Positions 36,501-44,272 of a stretch of DNA of 64,000 nucleotides are shown one piece after another. Below the pieces are notes generated by a model, which was not told where the DNA came from, did not search any database, and saw nothing but the letters and a program-made list of their open reading frames with translations. How positions within the stretch are numbered: the first letter of the stretch is position 1; every line of letters starts with the position of its first letter. Source of the stretch: Lactiplantibacillus plantarum EGD-AQ4 (GTDB lineage Bacteria > Bacillota > Bacilli > Lactobacillales > Lactobacillaceae); NCBI RefSeq assembly GCF_000463075.2, contig NZ_AVAQ01000051.1:1-64000 (forward strand). The letters run 5' to 3'. The position numbers were made by a program, and so were the translations under genes.

Positions 36501-36833
36501 CTAGAGGCCTTCTTGTTCACAAATCTGGTTCAATAGTTGCAGCCGTTTTCGTTCAGCTGCCAAGACCGATTCGCCACTCCCCGTGATTTCGTACGTATGC
36601 ACGTCATTTTCATCCACGCGCTCCGTCATCAAGTAATCCTTGGTCATTGCGTGTAAGTTGGTGAATAGGGTCCCCAAGCCGAGCTGCAGTTGATTCTGCG
36701 TCAATTCTGCGATTTTTCCCGGAATCGCTTCGCTCGTAATTGGCTTGCGGACGCTGACTAAGACCAAGAACGCGGCTTCCGTCATTGGTTCGTACTTGTC
36801 GATCAATCGTTGATAGAAATTAGCTGGCATCAT
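36501..36833 (-). CDS. PadR-family transcriptional regulator
   Basis: A 110-residue winged-helix protein of the short PadR type: TEAAFLVLVSV, a recognition helix region with LQLGLGTLFTNLHAM, and a wing ending in YEITGSGE, followed by a short C-terminal helix. The start is chosen among GTG/ATG/ATG triplets after AGGAG. It leads the operon with two DUF2812 genes and probably autoregulates it. Confidence 0.82.
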   Translation of the reverse strand: MMPANFYQRLIDKYEPMTEAAFLVLVSVRKPITSEAIPGKIAELTQNQLQLGLGTLFTNLHAMTKDYLMTERVDENDVHTYEITGSGESVLAAERKRLQLLNQICEQEGL

Positions 36834-36934
36834 CACATCTCCTCATATCGCACGCTTATTAAAGCGCTTTCTAAAAGCTAACTTAATTATGGTCCACTGC
36901 TTAGTCGAATGCAACTTTCACCAGCGTTTTCAGC

Positions 36935-36972
36935 AAAAAATCGGCAACCACTGTCTAATGTGGTTACCGATT
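36935..36972 (-). terminator. Terminator after the GntR gene
   Basis: AATCGG(T)AACCAC and GTGGTT(G)CCGATT arms with TTTTTT on the leftward strand. Confidence 0.8.
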
Positions 36973-36974
36973 CT

Positions 36975-37691
36975 CTAATGGAGCTGCACGTCCGCGACAA
37001 CCGAACTCGTCGCGTATGGAAAATGCGATTCTGAAACTTCAAACGGCTGGCCGTCATCCATATAACTGATTTGATTGATGATTAACACGGGGTCGTTCAA
37101 TTTTGCCCCCATGGCCGCCACGTCATCCGCCGTCACTCTACCAGCGGAAATGATACGGTGTGACCCGGCAATTTTCTTACCACTATGTTGTTCCAAATAG
37201 CCGTAAACGGAGCCTTCCAGCACTTTTTTCGTTAGCGTAATGATTCCAGTCGGCATAATCGTATGTTCATAGGCCCAGACTTTGCCATCAACATAGCGCG
37301 TCCGCCGCATCACGTAGACGGGATCCATCTCGTCGATCAGCAGTTGCTCGGCCTCACGCTTCGTTGGCAACCGCGCTTCTAATTCGAGCACTTTACTCGT
37401 TACTTTCTTGCCGGCGTTCGTTTGGGTCGTCCCGAGTGGCTTGTCCACCAACGTTTCTTGTCGGCGTTCGGTCAAGCCAAAGTCTTTACGGACAAAGGTT
37501 CCAGCCCCTCGTTTCGAGTACACCATCCCTTCGATGATTAATAATTGAATCGCTTTATGAATGGTGATCCGCGTCGTATCAAAAGTCGCTGCTAATTTAT
37601 TTTGATCGGGCATTAATTCTCCCGGCGTATATTTGCCAGATTTAATTTCTTCTCGCAAGGTATCCGCAATCGTTTCGTATTTATAAGCCAA
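36975..37691 (-). CDS. GntR/HutC-family regulator with UTRA domain
   Basis: A 238-residue regulator. Residues 1-68 are a GntR winged helix (YETIADTLREEIKSGKYTPGELMPDQNKLA...RITIHKAI), and residues about 90-230 form a UTRA effector domain (YVMRRTRYVDGKVWAYE, INQISYMDDGQPFEVSESHFPY). Such proteins commonly sense phosphorylated sugars. No obvious target is adjacent on the same strand; it is divergent from the T-box operon. The target and ligand are not assigned. Confidence 0.82.
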   Translation of the reverse strand: MAYKYETIADTLREEIKSGKYTPGELMPDQNKLAATFDTTRITIHKAIQLLIIEGMVYSKRGAGTFVRKDFGLTERRQETLVDKPLGTTQTNAGKKVTSKVLELEARLPTKREAEQLLIDEMDPVYVMRRTRYVDGKVWAYEHTIMPTGIITLTKKVLEGSVYGYLEQHSGKKIAGSHRIISAGRVTADDVAAMGAKLNDPVLIINQISYMDDGQPFEVSESHFPYATSSVVADVQLH

Positions 37692-37974
37692 ATTCTACAC
37701 ACCCCTTTTACCATTTGGTCTTGTCAACTAGTTTACCCCTTTTAGCAGCTAAATGAAACGATTTGTATATACTTTTATCAGCTTTGTTTAATTACTAATC
37801 GATCCGTCACTAACTCATCAGATTGCCGCTAACTCTCCTAGAATGTTCGGCTTTTAAACGCGCATTTTTCAGTTTTTCCGACCAATCTAAATGTAACCGA
37901 ATCCAGCCGTTCGGTTTAGCTTGCACCGGCCAGTACTTTGGCGTATGCTTTAATAGTTAAATTCAGATGAGAAA

Positions 37975-38193
37975 AAGCTGTGACGAGATGAGTAAACTAA
38001 GACGTGTGCCGAGAGAGTCGTTGTGTTGGTGTAAAACGATGATACGCTTAGTCGAAGATGGTCTTGAAGAAGCTACTGGGGCGACCCAGTCGGAGCGATT
38101 CGTTACGATCATGATAAGCCCGCCATGCGGGAAATCTCGGTGGTAACACGCAAACGCGTCCTGGAAAGCATTTTGCTTTTAGGCGCGTTTTTT
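37975..38193 (+). ncRNA. T-box riboswitch leader, probably methionine-specific
   Basis: The leader has a stem I with CTAAG (37997-38001) paired to CTTAG (38047-38051), an AGTA on the 5' side, and an AGAGAG block (38012-38017) followed by GGTG. Opposite the AGTA, GAAG is followed by ATG at 38058-38060, the expected specifier position. The T-box sequence TGGTAACACG (38141-38150) can receive a tRNA with discriminator A, as tRNA-Met has. A terminator (38152-38193, AACGCG and CGCGTT arms plus T run) is the alternative fold. Uncharged tRNA should therefore switch on the ECF transporter downstream. The T-box call is strong; the codon assignment is by eye. Confidence 0.85.
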
Positions 38194-38297
38194 AGTTTTC
38201 ATCGTTGATCTGAATTGACGATCAAGGATATTGGTTTAGTAGTTCGCAATGATTATTGTTCACGCTGTTATTTTTATCATATAAGGAGTGTTTTACC

Positions 38298-38858
38298 ATG
38301 CAAAATAAGCAATCTACTTCAATTCGTACCGTCGTCGCTACTGGGATTGGTGCTGCCGTCATCTTCGTTCTAATGAAGTTTGTCGCCATTCCAACTGGGA
38401 TTCCAAACACGCAAGTCAACGTGGCGATGGGCTTTCTCGCCTTGTTAGGCGCTATCTTTGGCCCGGTTGCGGCTGGACTGGCCGTATTCATTGGTCACGC
38501 CCTCAACGACTTCGTAACTTATGGTTCGCCTTGGTGGACGTGGGTCGTAGTTGACGGGCTGATTGGCGTCGCCTTTGGTTTAGCGAAGAACCGACTCAAG
38601 ATTGAAAATGGCGTTTTAGGCAAGGCCAAGCTCATCTGGTTCAACATTTATCAGATTATCGTCAACTTTATTGGCTGGGTGCTTTTAGCGCCAACCGGTG
38701 ATATCATTATCTATCACGAACCGGCCAACAAAGTCTACCTCCAAGGTGTCGTGACTTGGATCGCCGATTCTATCTCAGTTGCCATTATTGGGACGATTCT
38801 GCTCGTCTTATACGCGCGGACGCGGACTCAACGTGGGAGCTTAACAAAGGAACGTTAA
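38298..38858 (+). CDS. ECF transporter S component, UPF0397 family
   Basis: A 186-residue membrane protein with about six helices, beginning MQNKQSTSIRTVVATGIGAA, with the UPF0397-type blocks GIPNTQVNVAMGFLALLGAIFGP and ALNDFVTYGSPWWTWV. It captures the substrate and docks on the A-A'-T module encoded next. AAGGAG is 9 bases upstream of this ATG; a start 14 codons earlier lacks a ribosome site. The T-box in front suggests methionine or a methionine precursor as substrate (the family has been named MtsT on such grounds, from memory). Confidence 0.85.
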   Translation: MQNKQSTSIRTVVATGIGAAVIFVLMKFVAIPTGIPNTQVNVAMGFLALLGAIFGPVAAGLAVFIGHALNDFVTYGSPWWTWVVVDGLIGVAFGLAKNRLKIENGVLGKAKLIWFNIYQIIVNFIGWVLLAPTGDIIIYHEPANKVYLQGVVTWIADSISVAIIGTILLVLYARTRTQRGSLTKER

Positions 38859-38859
38859 C

Positions 38860-40563
38860 ATGATGAGTGCACCGATTATCAGCTTTAAAGACTTCTCATT
38901 TCAATACAATAGTCAAACGGAACCAACCCTGCGCCACGTCAATCTCGATATTTATCCTGGCGAAAAAGTTTTGATTGCGGGGCCTTCAGGTTCTGGAAAA
39001 TCAACCTTGGGCCGCTGTTTAAATGGCTTAATTCCGCAATCCTACACCGGTACCATCAGTGGGCAAGCGACCGTGGCGGGCCAAGATATTACCCAAAGTT
39101 CCATTTTTGCGCTATCCCAACACGTCGGTACCGTGTTACAAGATCCCGATAGCCAATTTGTTGGCCTGACCGTCGTCGAAGATATGGCCTTTTCACTGGA
39201 AAATGACCAACAATCCCAGTCTGAGATGCGGACTGCCACCAACCAGTGGGCCGATACCTTAGCACTACAAGATTTGTTGACCCACCGGCCACAGGAATTA
39301 TCGGGTGGTCAAAAACAACGTGTCGCAATGGCGGGCGTCCTGATCGACAACAGCAAGATTCTCCTGTTCGATGAACCCCTAGCCAGCCTGGACCCCGCGT
39401 CAGGTAAAGCGTCAATGGCACTCATCGACCAGTTGACGCACACGCAGGAACTGACCGTCGTCATCATTGAACACCGAATTGAAGACGTCTTGCAGCAACC
39501 CATCGACCGGCTCATTATTATGCAAGATGGTATGATTGTCGCCAACGACCGGCCAGAGACGATTCTACGGCAATCACTGATGACCCAGCTCGGCTTACGA
39601 GAACCGCTCTACCTCTCAGCATTAAAACTCGCGGGTGTCGACTTAACAACGTGCCAACATTTAGATGATTTGCAAGCCTTGCAGGTTCCTAACTTGAAGC
39701 CGACGTTACAGGCGTGGACGGCCGGCGTCCAACTGAATCCGCCCGTCGTTCACGATCAGCCGTTACTGACCATTGACCACTTGAGCTTTGGTTACGAGCC
39801 GACTAAACCAATTATCAATGACATCAGCGTTACGCTGCACCGTGGTGAGATGATTAGCCTCGTTGGCCAAAACGGGACTGGTAAGTCAACATTAAGCAAT
39901 CTAATTACGGGATTTCTAACACCACAAGCTGGCCAAATGGTGTTTAACGGCCGTTCGTTAGCGGACCAATCAGTCAAAGAACGTGCTGATCAGATTGGCT
40001 ATATCTTGCAAGACCCCAATCAAATGATCTCTAAGACGATGATTTATGATGAAGTCGCAACCGGCTTGCAGTTACGCGGTGTCCCTGATGATGAAGTTGA
40101 ACGCCGCGTCTTAGCCGTTCTAAAGGTCTGTGGCCTCTATGAATTTCGGCATTGGCCGATTTCCGCACTGAGTTTTGGTCAGAAAAAACGAGTCACCATC
40201 GCCGCCATCCTGGTCTTAGAACCAGCCATGTTGATATTAGATGAGCCGACCGCGGGCCAAGATCTCAAGCACTACACGGAAATGATGACTTTCTTGACGA
40301 ACATCAACCGCGACCAACAGATGACGATCATGCTGATCACTCACGACATGCACCTGATGTTAGAATACACGGATCGCACCATCGTCTTGGGCCATGGCAA
40401 GATTTTGATGGACGCCCAGCCAGCTGATGTCTTGACAAACACGACGATCATCCAGCAGGCATCACTCGCTGAAACGAGTCTTTACACGATGGCAGCTGCC
40501 AACGAGTTGGACCCCACAGAATTTGTTGCCAAATTTGTCCAAGCTGAACGGGAGGGCCGTTAA
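38860..40563 (+). CDS. ECF transporter fused ATPase A-A'
   Basis: A 567-residue protein with two ABC ATPase domains in tandem, so one chain replaces the usual EcfA and EcfA' pair. First domain: Walker A GPSGSGKST near residue 45, signature LSGGQKQRVAMAG, Walker B ILLFDEPLASLDP. Second domain: Walker A GQNGTGKST near residue 338, signature LSFGQKKRVTIAA (G-to-F variant), Walker B LILDEPTAGQD. It begins two bases after the S-component stop and is followed one base later by the T-component gene, a tight operon. Confidence 0.92.
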   Translation: MMSAPIISFKDFSFQYNSQTEPTLRHVNLDIYPGEKVLIAGPSGSGKSTLGRCLNGLIPQSYTGTISGQATVAGQDITQSSIFALSQHVGTVLQDPDSQFVGLTVVEDMAFSLENDQQSQSEMRTATNQWADTLALQDLLTHRPQELSGGQKQRVAMAGVLIDNSKILLFDEPLASLDPASGKASMALIDQLTHTQELTVVIIEHRIEDVLQQPIDRLIIMQDGMIVANDRPETILRQSLMTQLGLREPLYLSALKLAGVDLTTCQHLDDLQALQVPNLKPTLQAWTAGVQLNPPVVHDQPLLTIDHLSFGYEPTKPIINDISVTLHRGEMISLVGQNGTGKSTLSNLITGFLTPQAGQMVFNGRSLADQSVKERADQIGYILQDPNQMISKTMIYDEVATGLQLRGVPDDEVERRVLAVLKVCGLYEFRHWPISALSFGQKKRVTIAAILVLEPAMLILDEPTAGQDLKHYTEMMTFLTNINRDQQMTIMLITHDMHLMLEYTDRTIVLGHGKILMDAQPADVLTNTTIIQQASLAETSLYTMAAANELDPTEFVAKFVQAEREGR

Positions 40564-40564
40564 C

Positions 40565-41404
40565 ATGCAACATGAACTACTCATCGGCTACACTGACCGC
40601 CACACCTTCTTGAATCGCCTCAGCGGTAGCACTAAGCTGCTCTGTTTCGTCGGCCTGTCGATTATCGGCATGATGACCTACGACACGCGCTACTTGATTG
40701 GTGTGATGATTTTCTCGTTGATTGTCTTTCAACGCGCCAAAATTCACTATCGCGACATCGCGTTCGTCCTCAACGTGATTATTGGGTTCTCCGTTTTGAA
40801 CTTAGTCATGGTCTACGTCTTCGCGCCACACTATGGCGTCTCGATCTATGGCACGGAACACTTACTGCTCGGTCAGTCTGACCATTACTTTAACTTGACG
40901 GCTGAACAGCTCTTCTACGAGTTCAACTTATTACTAAAATATACCTTTGCCGTTCCACTGGCACTGATTTTTCTGATGACGACTAATCCGAGCGAGTTTG
41001 CCGCGAGTCTCAACAAGATTGGCATCTCCTATCGCATTAGTTACTCCGTTGCCATCGCGCTTCGCTACATTCCCGACGTTCAAGCGGATTACCGGACCAT
41101 TAGCCTCGCCCAGCAAGCTCGCGGTTTTGAAATGTCGAAGAAGGCCCACTTTATGACGCGGGTCAAAGGTGGCCTTCAGATTTTGCTACCATTGATTTTC
41201 TCCAGCCTGGACCGCATCGAAACGATCAGCCAAGCCATGGAACTCCGCCGCTTTGGTCAGGGCAAACGTCGTAGCTGGTACATGGCGCAACGCTTTAAGC
41301 GCAACGACTACCTCGCATTAGGCTTGGTCGCCCTCATCATCATCCTCGGCATTGCCCTGTTTGGCGTGAATGGCGGCCGTTTTTGGAATCCGTTTAAGGC
41401 GTGA
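40565..41404 (+). CDS. ECF transporter T component
   Basis: A 279-residue transmembrane scaffold (CbiQ/EcfT family) with helices in the N-terminal two thirds and the paired coupling motifs LAQQARGFEM and SQAMELRRFG, whose ARG-type triplets contact the two ATPase domains. The ATG one base after the ATPase stop is chosen, using GGGAGG within the upstream gene. With the two preceding genes this gives a dedicated, self-sufficient ECF transporter. Confidence 0.9.
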   Translation: MQHELLIGYTDRHTFLNRLSGSTKLLCFVGLSIIGMMTYDTRYLIGVMIFSLIVFQRAKIHYRDIAFVLNVIIGFSVLNLVMVYVFAPHYGVSIYGTEHLLLGQSDHYFNLTAEQLFYEFNLLLKYTFAVPLALIFLMTTNPSEFAASLNKIGISYRISYSVAIALRYIPDVQADYRTISLAQQARGFEMSKKAHFMTRVKGGLQILLPLIFSSLDRIETISQAMELRRFGQGKRRSWYMAQRFKRNDYLALGLVALIIILGIALFGVNGGRFWNPFKA

Positions 41405-41477
41405 ACGTGCGGTCTTAGCATTAATGCTAGCTTAGTATGTATGTGGGCCTGTGAGACGGCTCGGAATAGACTAATGG

Positions 41478-41511
41478 GACGAGAAACTGGAGAGGGTTTC
41501 TCGTCTTATTT
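41478..41511 (+). terminator. Terminator after the ECF operon
   Basis: GACGAGAAAC and GTTTCTCGTC arms followed by TTATTTTA. Confidence 0.8.
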
Positions 41512-41953
41512 TAGTTTGGCTGTCAAAAGAAATGGACCGCTTTTTAGCGCTGACTATTTTAAACCCGGCTTCATCTTCCAGAATAACGAGCAGTCACGTC
41601 TCGGGCTGCCATCTTTTTATTCCTAGTTTCTAATTACTTCTATTATGGGGTTTGCAATCAAGGGTAAAAAGCTGGAAATAATGATATGATTTGTTCAGGC
41701 ACAATAGACTGGTGAACTACTCGGCCATAAAGGACCGACTAACTTCCAACTTATCGCTAGCATTATTTTAAACTGGCATCACTACTTTAGTTGAACGCCA
41801 CCCTTCGAACCATTATTCCACATCACCATTGCTGTTATGCCAAAAGCGACTAAAAACGCCGACTTTAAAATTGATAAACCAACGACCATCCACTAAACTA
41901 AAGTTAACTCTTACAAAAAGTAAGCATAAACCGTTTCGAAAGGATGTTTTATT
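41512..41953. other. Gene-free interval before the Old Yellow Enzyme gene
   Basis: About 440 bases without a supportable reading frame or RNA structure. It presumably contains the promoter of the next gene, but I could not pick out convincing hexamers. Confidence 0.45.
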
Positions 41954-43063
41954 GTGACTAGTTATGATGAATCACTGCAATTTAAGTCTGGCGTGACCCT
42001 ACGCAATCGGCTGATGATGTCGCCAATGACCACGACACAAAGCTTTTATAACGGGAGTATCACCCGTGATGAGATTGACTATTATACGCAACGGGCTGCA
42101 GGGCTCGGCGCTGTCATCACCGGTGCAGCTAACGTTGAAGATTTAGGTAAGGGTTGGCACGGTGAATTAAGTATTGCTCACGACAGCATGTTGCCAGGTT
42201 TAAGTGCGCTTGCAAAGGGCATTCAGAGTCAGGGCGCCAAGGCAATCGTCCAGATTTTCCACGCAGGCCGGATGACCCATCGGGAAGTCTTGAATGGTGA
42301 ACAAATCGTCTCCGCTAGTGCCGTTGCTGCGCTGCGTGACGATGCTGAAACACCGCGGGCGATGACGATCGACGAGATTCATGCCACGATTGACGCATTC
42401 GGTGAAGCAACTCGCCGCGCCATTCAAGCTGGCTTTGATGGAATCGAACTCCATGGTGCCAATACCTATCTTATCCAACAATTCTTCTCACCACATAGCA
42501 ATCGCCGGACAGACGAATATGGTGGTAAGACACCACAAGAACGTTATCGCTTCATTGATGAATTGCTGCAATCAGTCTTTAAAGCGGTCGACAAATACGC
42601 GGACCGGCCCTTCATCGTCGGCTACCGTTTCTCACCCGAAGAATTCGAAGAACCTGGGATTCGGTTTGAAGATACCCTTTGGCTACTCTCACAACTACGC
42701 GACAGTCGGCTCGATTACGTCCACGTTTCACTGAACAACTACGATCGCGTTGCGCGGGATGAAAAGCATGCCGATAAGCCACTGATTGCGTATATTCACG
42801 AGACTTTGCAAGGCAAACTACCACTCGTTGGGGTCGGCGGTGTTCGGACCCGGACCGATGTACAAGCCGTGTTGCAAGACGCTGAGCTGGTCGCTGTGGG
42901 TCAACAACTCCTTTATGATCCAACTTGGGCTGTCAAACTAGCTAAAAACGCGGACGATGCGATGGTTACGGCACCGTTTGAAGAAGCGGTCGAAGTCACC
43001 CCACTCAACCGACCACTGTATGAATTCGCAGCTGCACGTTACCATAGTGTGATTAATTCTTAA
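41954..43063 (+). CDS. NADH:flavin oxidoreductase, Old Yellow Enzyme family
   Basis: A 369-residue FMN-dependent TIM-barrel ene-reductase. Family marks are LRNRLMMSPM at the start of the barrel, QIFHAGR, GFDGIELHGANTYLIQQFFSP (substrate-binding His-x-x-Asn) and the SNRRTDEYGG block; VGVGGVRT is the phosphate-binding end. It reduces activated C=C bonds with NAD(P)H; the natural substrate is unknown. Translation starts at GTG, with AAAGGA upstream. Confidence 0.88.
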   Translation: MTSYDESLQFKSGVTLRNRLMMSPMTTTQSFYNGSITRDEIDYYTQRAAGLGAVITGAANVEDLGKGWHGELSIAHDSMLPGLSALAKGIQSQGAKAIVQIFHAGRMTHREVLNGEQIVSASAVAALRDDAETPRAMTIDEIHATIDAFGEATRRAIQAGFDGIELHGANTYLIQQFFSPHSNRRTDEYGGKTPQERYRFIDELLQSVFKAVDKYADRPFIVGYRFSPEEFEEPGIRFEDTLWLLSQLRDSRLDYVHVSLNNYDRVARDEKHADKPLIAYIHETLQGKLPLVGVGGVRTRTDVQAVLQDAELVAVGQQLLYDPTWAVKLAKNADDAMVTAPFEEAVEVTPLNRPLYEFAAARYHSVINS

Positions 43064-43134
43064 CTATCAGTGGGATGATTGGCAGTGATGCCGTTGCTGG
43101 ATTACCGCTGAGAAATGGACTAAATTCAAGTTAC

Positions 43135-43173
43135 AAAAAGTCGCTTCAAGATTGCTCTTGAAGCGACTTTTTT
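43135..43173 (+). terminator. Terminator after the Old Yellow Enzyme gene
   Basis: AAAAAGTCGCTTCAAG and CTTGAAGCGACTTTTTT form a near-perfect stem. The remaining interval up to 43418 holds a parS site and no gene. Confidence 0.85.
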
Positions 43174-43329
43174 GTAGGCAACTTTACTTGGTACACTGAA
43201 ACTTGCGCGCGATGCTGGCCGTGAAACAACGTTGTTTTATGTGGTCGACTATCTGGGTAACTTAACAACCAGTAGTAACTGATTACTCTCGGTCAGTACT
43301 GCTCGAACAAATCATTCAATACAACGGGA

Positions 43330-43345
43330 TGTTTCACGTGAAACA
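43330..43345. promoter_or_regulatory. parS-type centromere site 1
   Basis: TGTTTCACGTGAAACA is a perfect 16-bp palindrome, identical at 15 of 16 positions or more to the bacterial parS consensus bound by ParB/Spo0J. A second identical copy lies 926 bases to the right. Such sites cluster near oriC. Confidence 0.88.
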
Positions 43346-43418
43346 ATAAGATTGAATTTAAATCATTCAACATGAGATAGTCTGTAACTACGCCACCAAC
43401 ATAATAGAAGTTTAACCC

Positions 43419-44129
43419 CTACTTACGCATTAAGGCTGTTAGATATTTTTCCAAATACAGTTTCTTTTTCTGAGGGTGATATTGCGTGATGAATCTTGGA
43501 TGTTCTAGTGGAATGATCTCCTTGAAAAAATGATACTTGTGATTGATTTTTTGCAGTGCTTTAAAGTTGTCACCACTTCCAATGCAGTAACAAATTGAAG
43601 TATCAATACCAAAACTAATCTGTTGCTTTAAAGAACTGACAATAAATGGGAGTAACGATTGTTCCAGCATTTTGTCCTCATAGTAATTACAATTAACCTC
43701 ATTGCCGTTCTTGTTTTTCTTTGCCAAACCTAAGGGACAAACGAAGCTCATGTAAAAATCACGATAAAACTGCTGAGAACCGCCATAATCACGGATCACT
43801 TCATACAGAAAGCTTGAGGACGATTTGCTAATATAAAAATCGTCCATCGCTATTCCAGATATCTGTTGCAGGTGGGACGCATCTTCAAACGGGACACCGG
43901 TTATCGCAGTTCCTTTTCGTGCCGGTGAACTTCCTAGAATCAGTCGTCTTTGCCGCGTATCATTAAAATATTTTTGAAAAAAGGCTGCTGTAATTTGAGC
44001 GACTTTTACTTTTTGAGTTCCGTTATAAGGATTGATTATCTTGAAATTCTCAGGTAACTCAATAACAGTTTTCGACAAGTCACTGTTAAACGCCAATACC
44101 CGCTCACCAAAGCTTTCTTGTTTAGGCAC
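43419..44129 (-). CDS. SMUG2/DUF4918 uracil-DNA glycosylase-like protein
   Basis: A 236-residue protein of the uracil-DNA glycosylase superfamily, DUF4918 (SMUG2) branch. ILGSSPARKGTAITGVPFEDASHL corresponds to the active-site loop of this branch and EHPRFITQYHPQKKKLYLEKYL to its C-terminal DNA-binding segment. It would remove uracil or damaged pyrimidines from DNA; catalytic activity is not proven by the sequence alone. It lies between two parS sites, downstream of and in line with the gene at 44273-45829. Confidence 0.72.
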   Translation of the reverse strand: MPKQESFGERVLAFNSDLSKTVIELPENFKIINPYNGTQKVKVAQITAAFFQKYFNDTRQRRLILGSSPARKGTAITGVPFEDASHLQQISGIAMDDFYISKSSSSFLYEVIRDYGGSQQFYRDFYMSFVCPLGLAKKNKNGNEVNCNYYEDKMLEQSLLPFIVSSLKQQISFGIDTSICYCIGSGDNFKALQKINHKYHFFKEIIPLEHPRFITQYHPQKKKLYLEKYLTALMRK

Positions 44130-44255
44130 ATCTATCCCCTCTTCTTATTACGCTATCGTAATCCAGAATCTAGCCAACGATGACCAATTTATTGAACTTT
44201 GTCATTAAACCTTGTTTCACATCTTACTGCTAAGAATCGCTCACCGCACCACCAT

Positions 44256-44271
44256 TGTTTCACGTGAAACA
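44256..44271. promoter_or_regulatory. parS-type centromere site 2
   Basis: A second perfect TGTTTCACGTGAAACA, one base from the stop codon of the leftward gene that ends at 44273. Two exact copies within 1 kb are very unlikely by chance. Confidence 0.88.
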
Positions 44272-44272
44272 T

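Noticed and set aside
41512-41953. Possible riboswitch before the Old Yellow Enzyme gene
   Set aside because: I looked for T-box, SAM, FMN, TPP and guanine motifs and found no characteristic conserved blocks.
43205-43233. A third parS-like site (GTGAAACAACGTTGTTTTAT)
   Set aside because: It has a different centre (AACGTT) and lacks the CACGTG core, so it is not a parS site.
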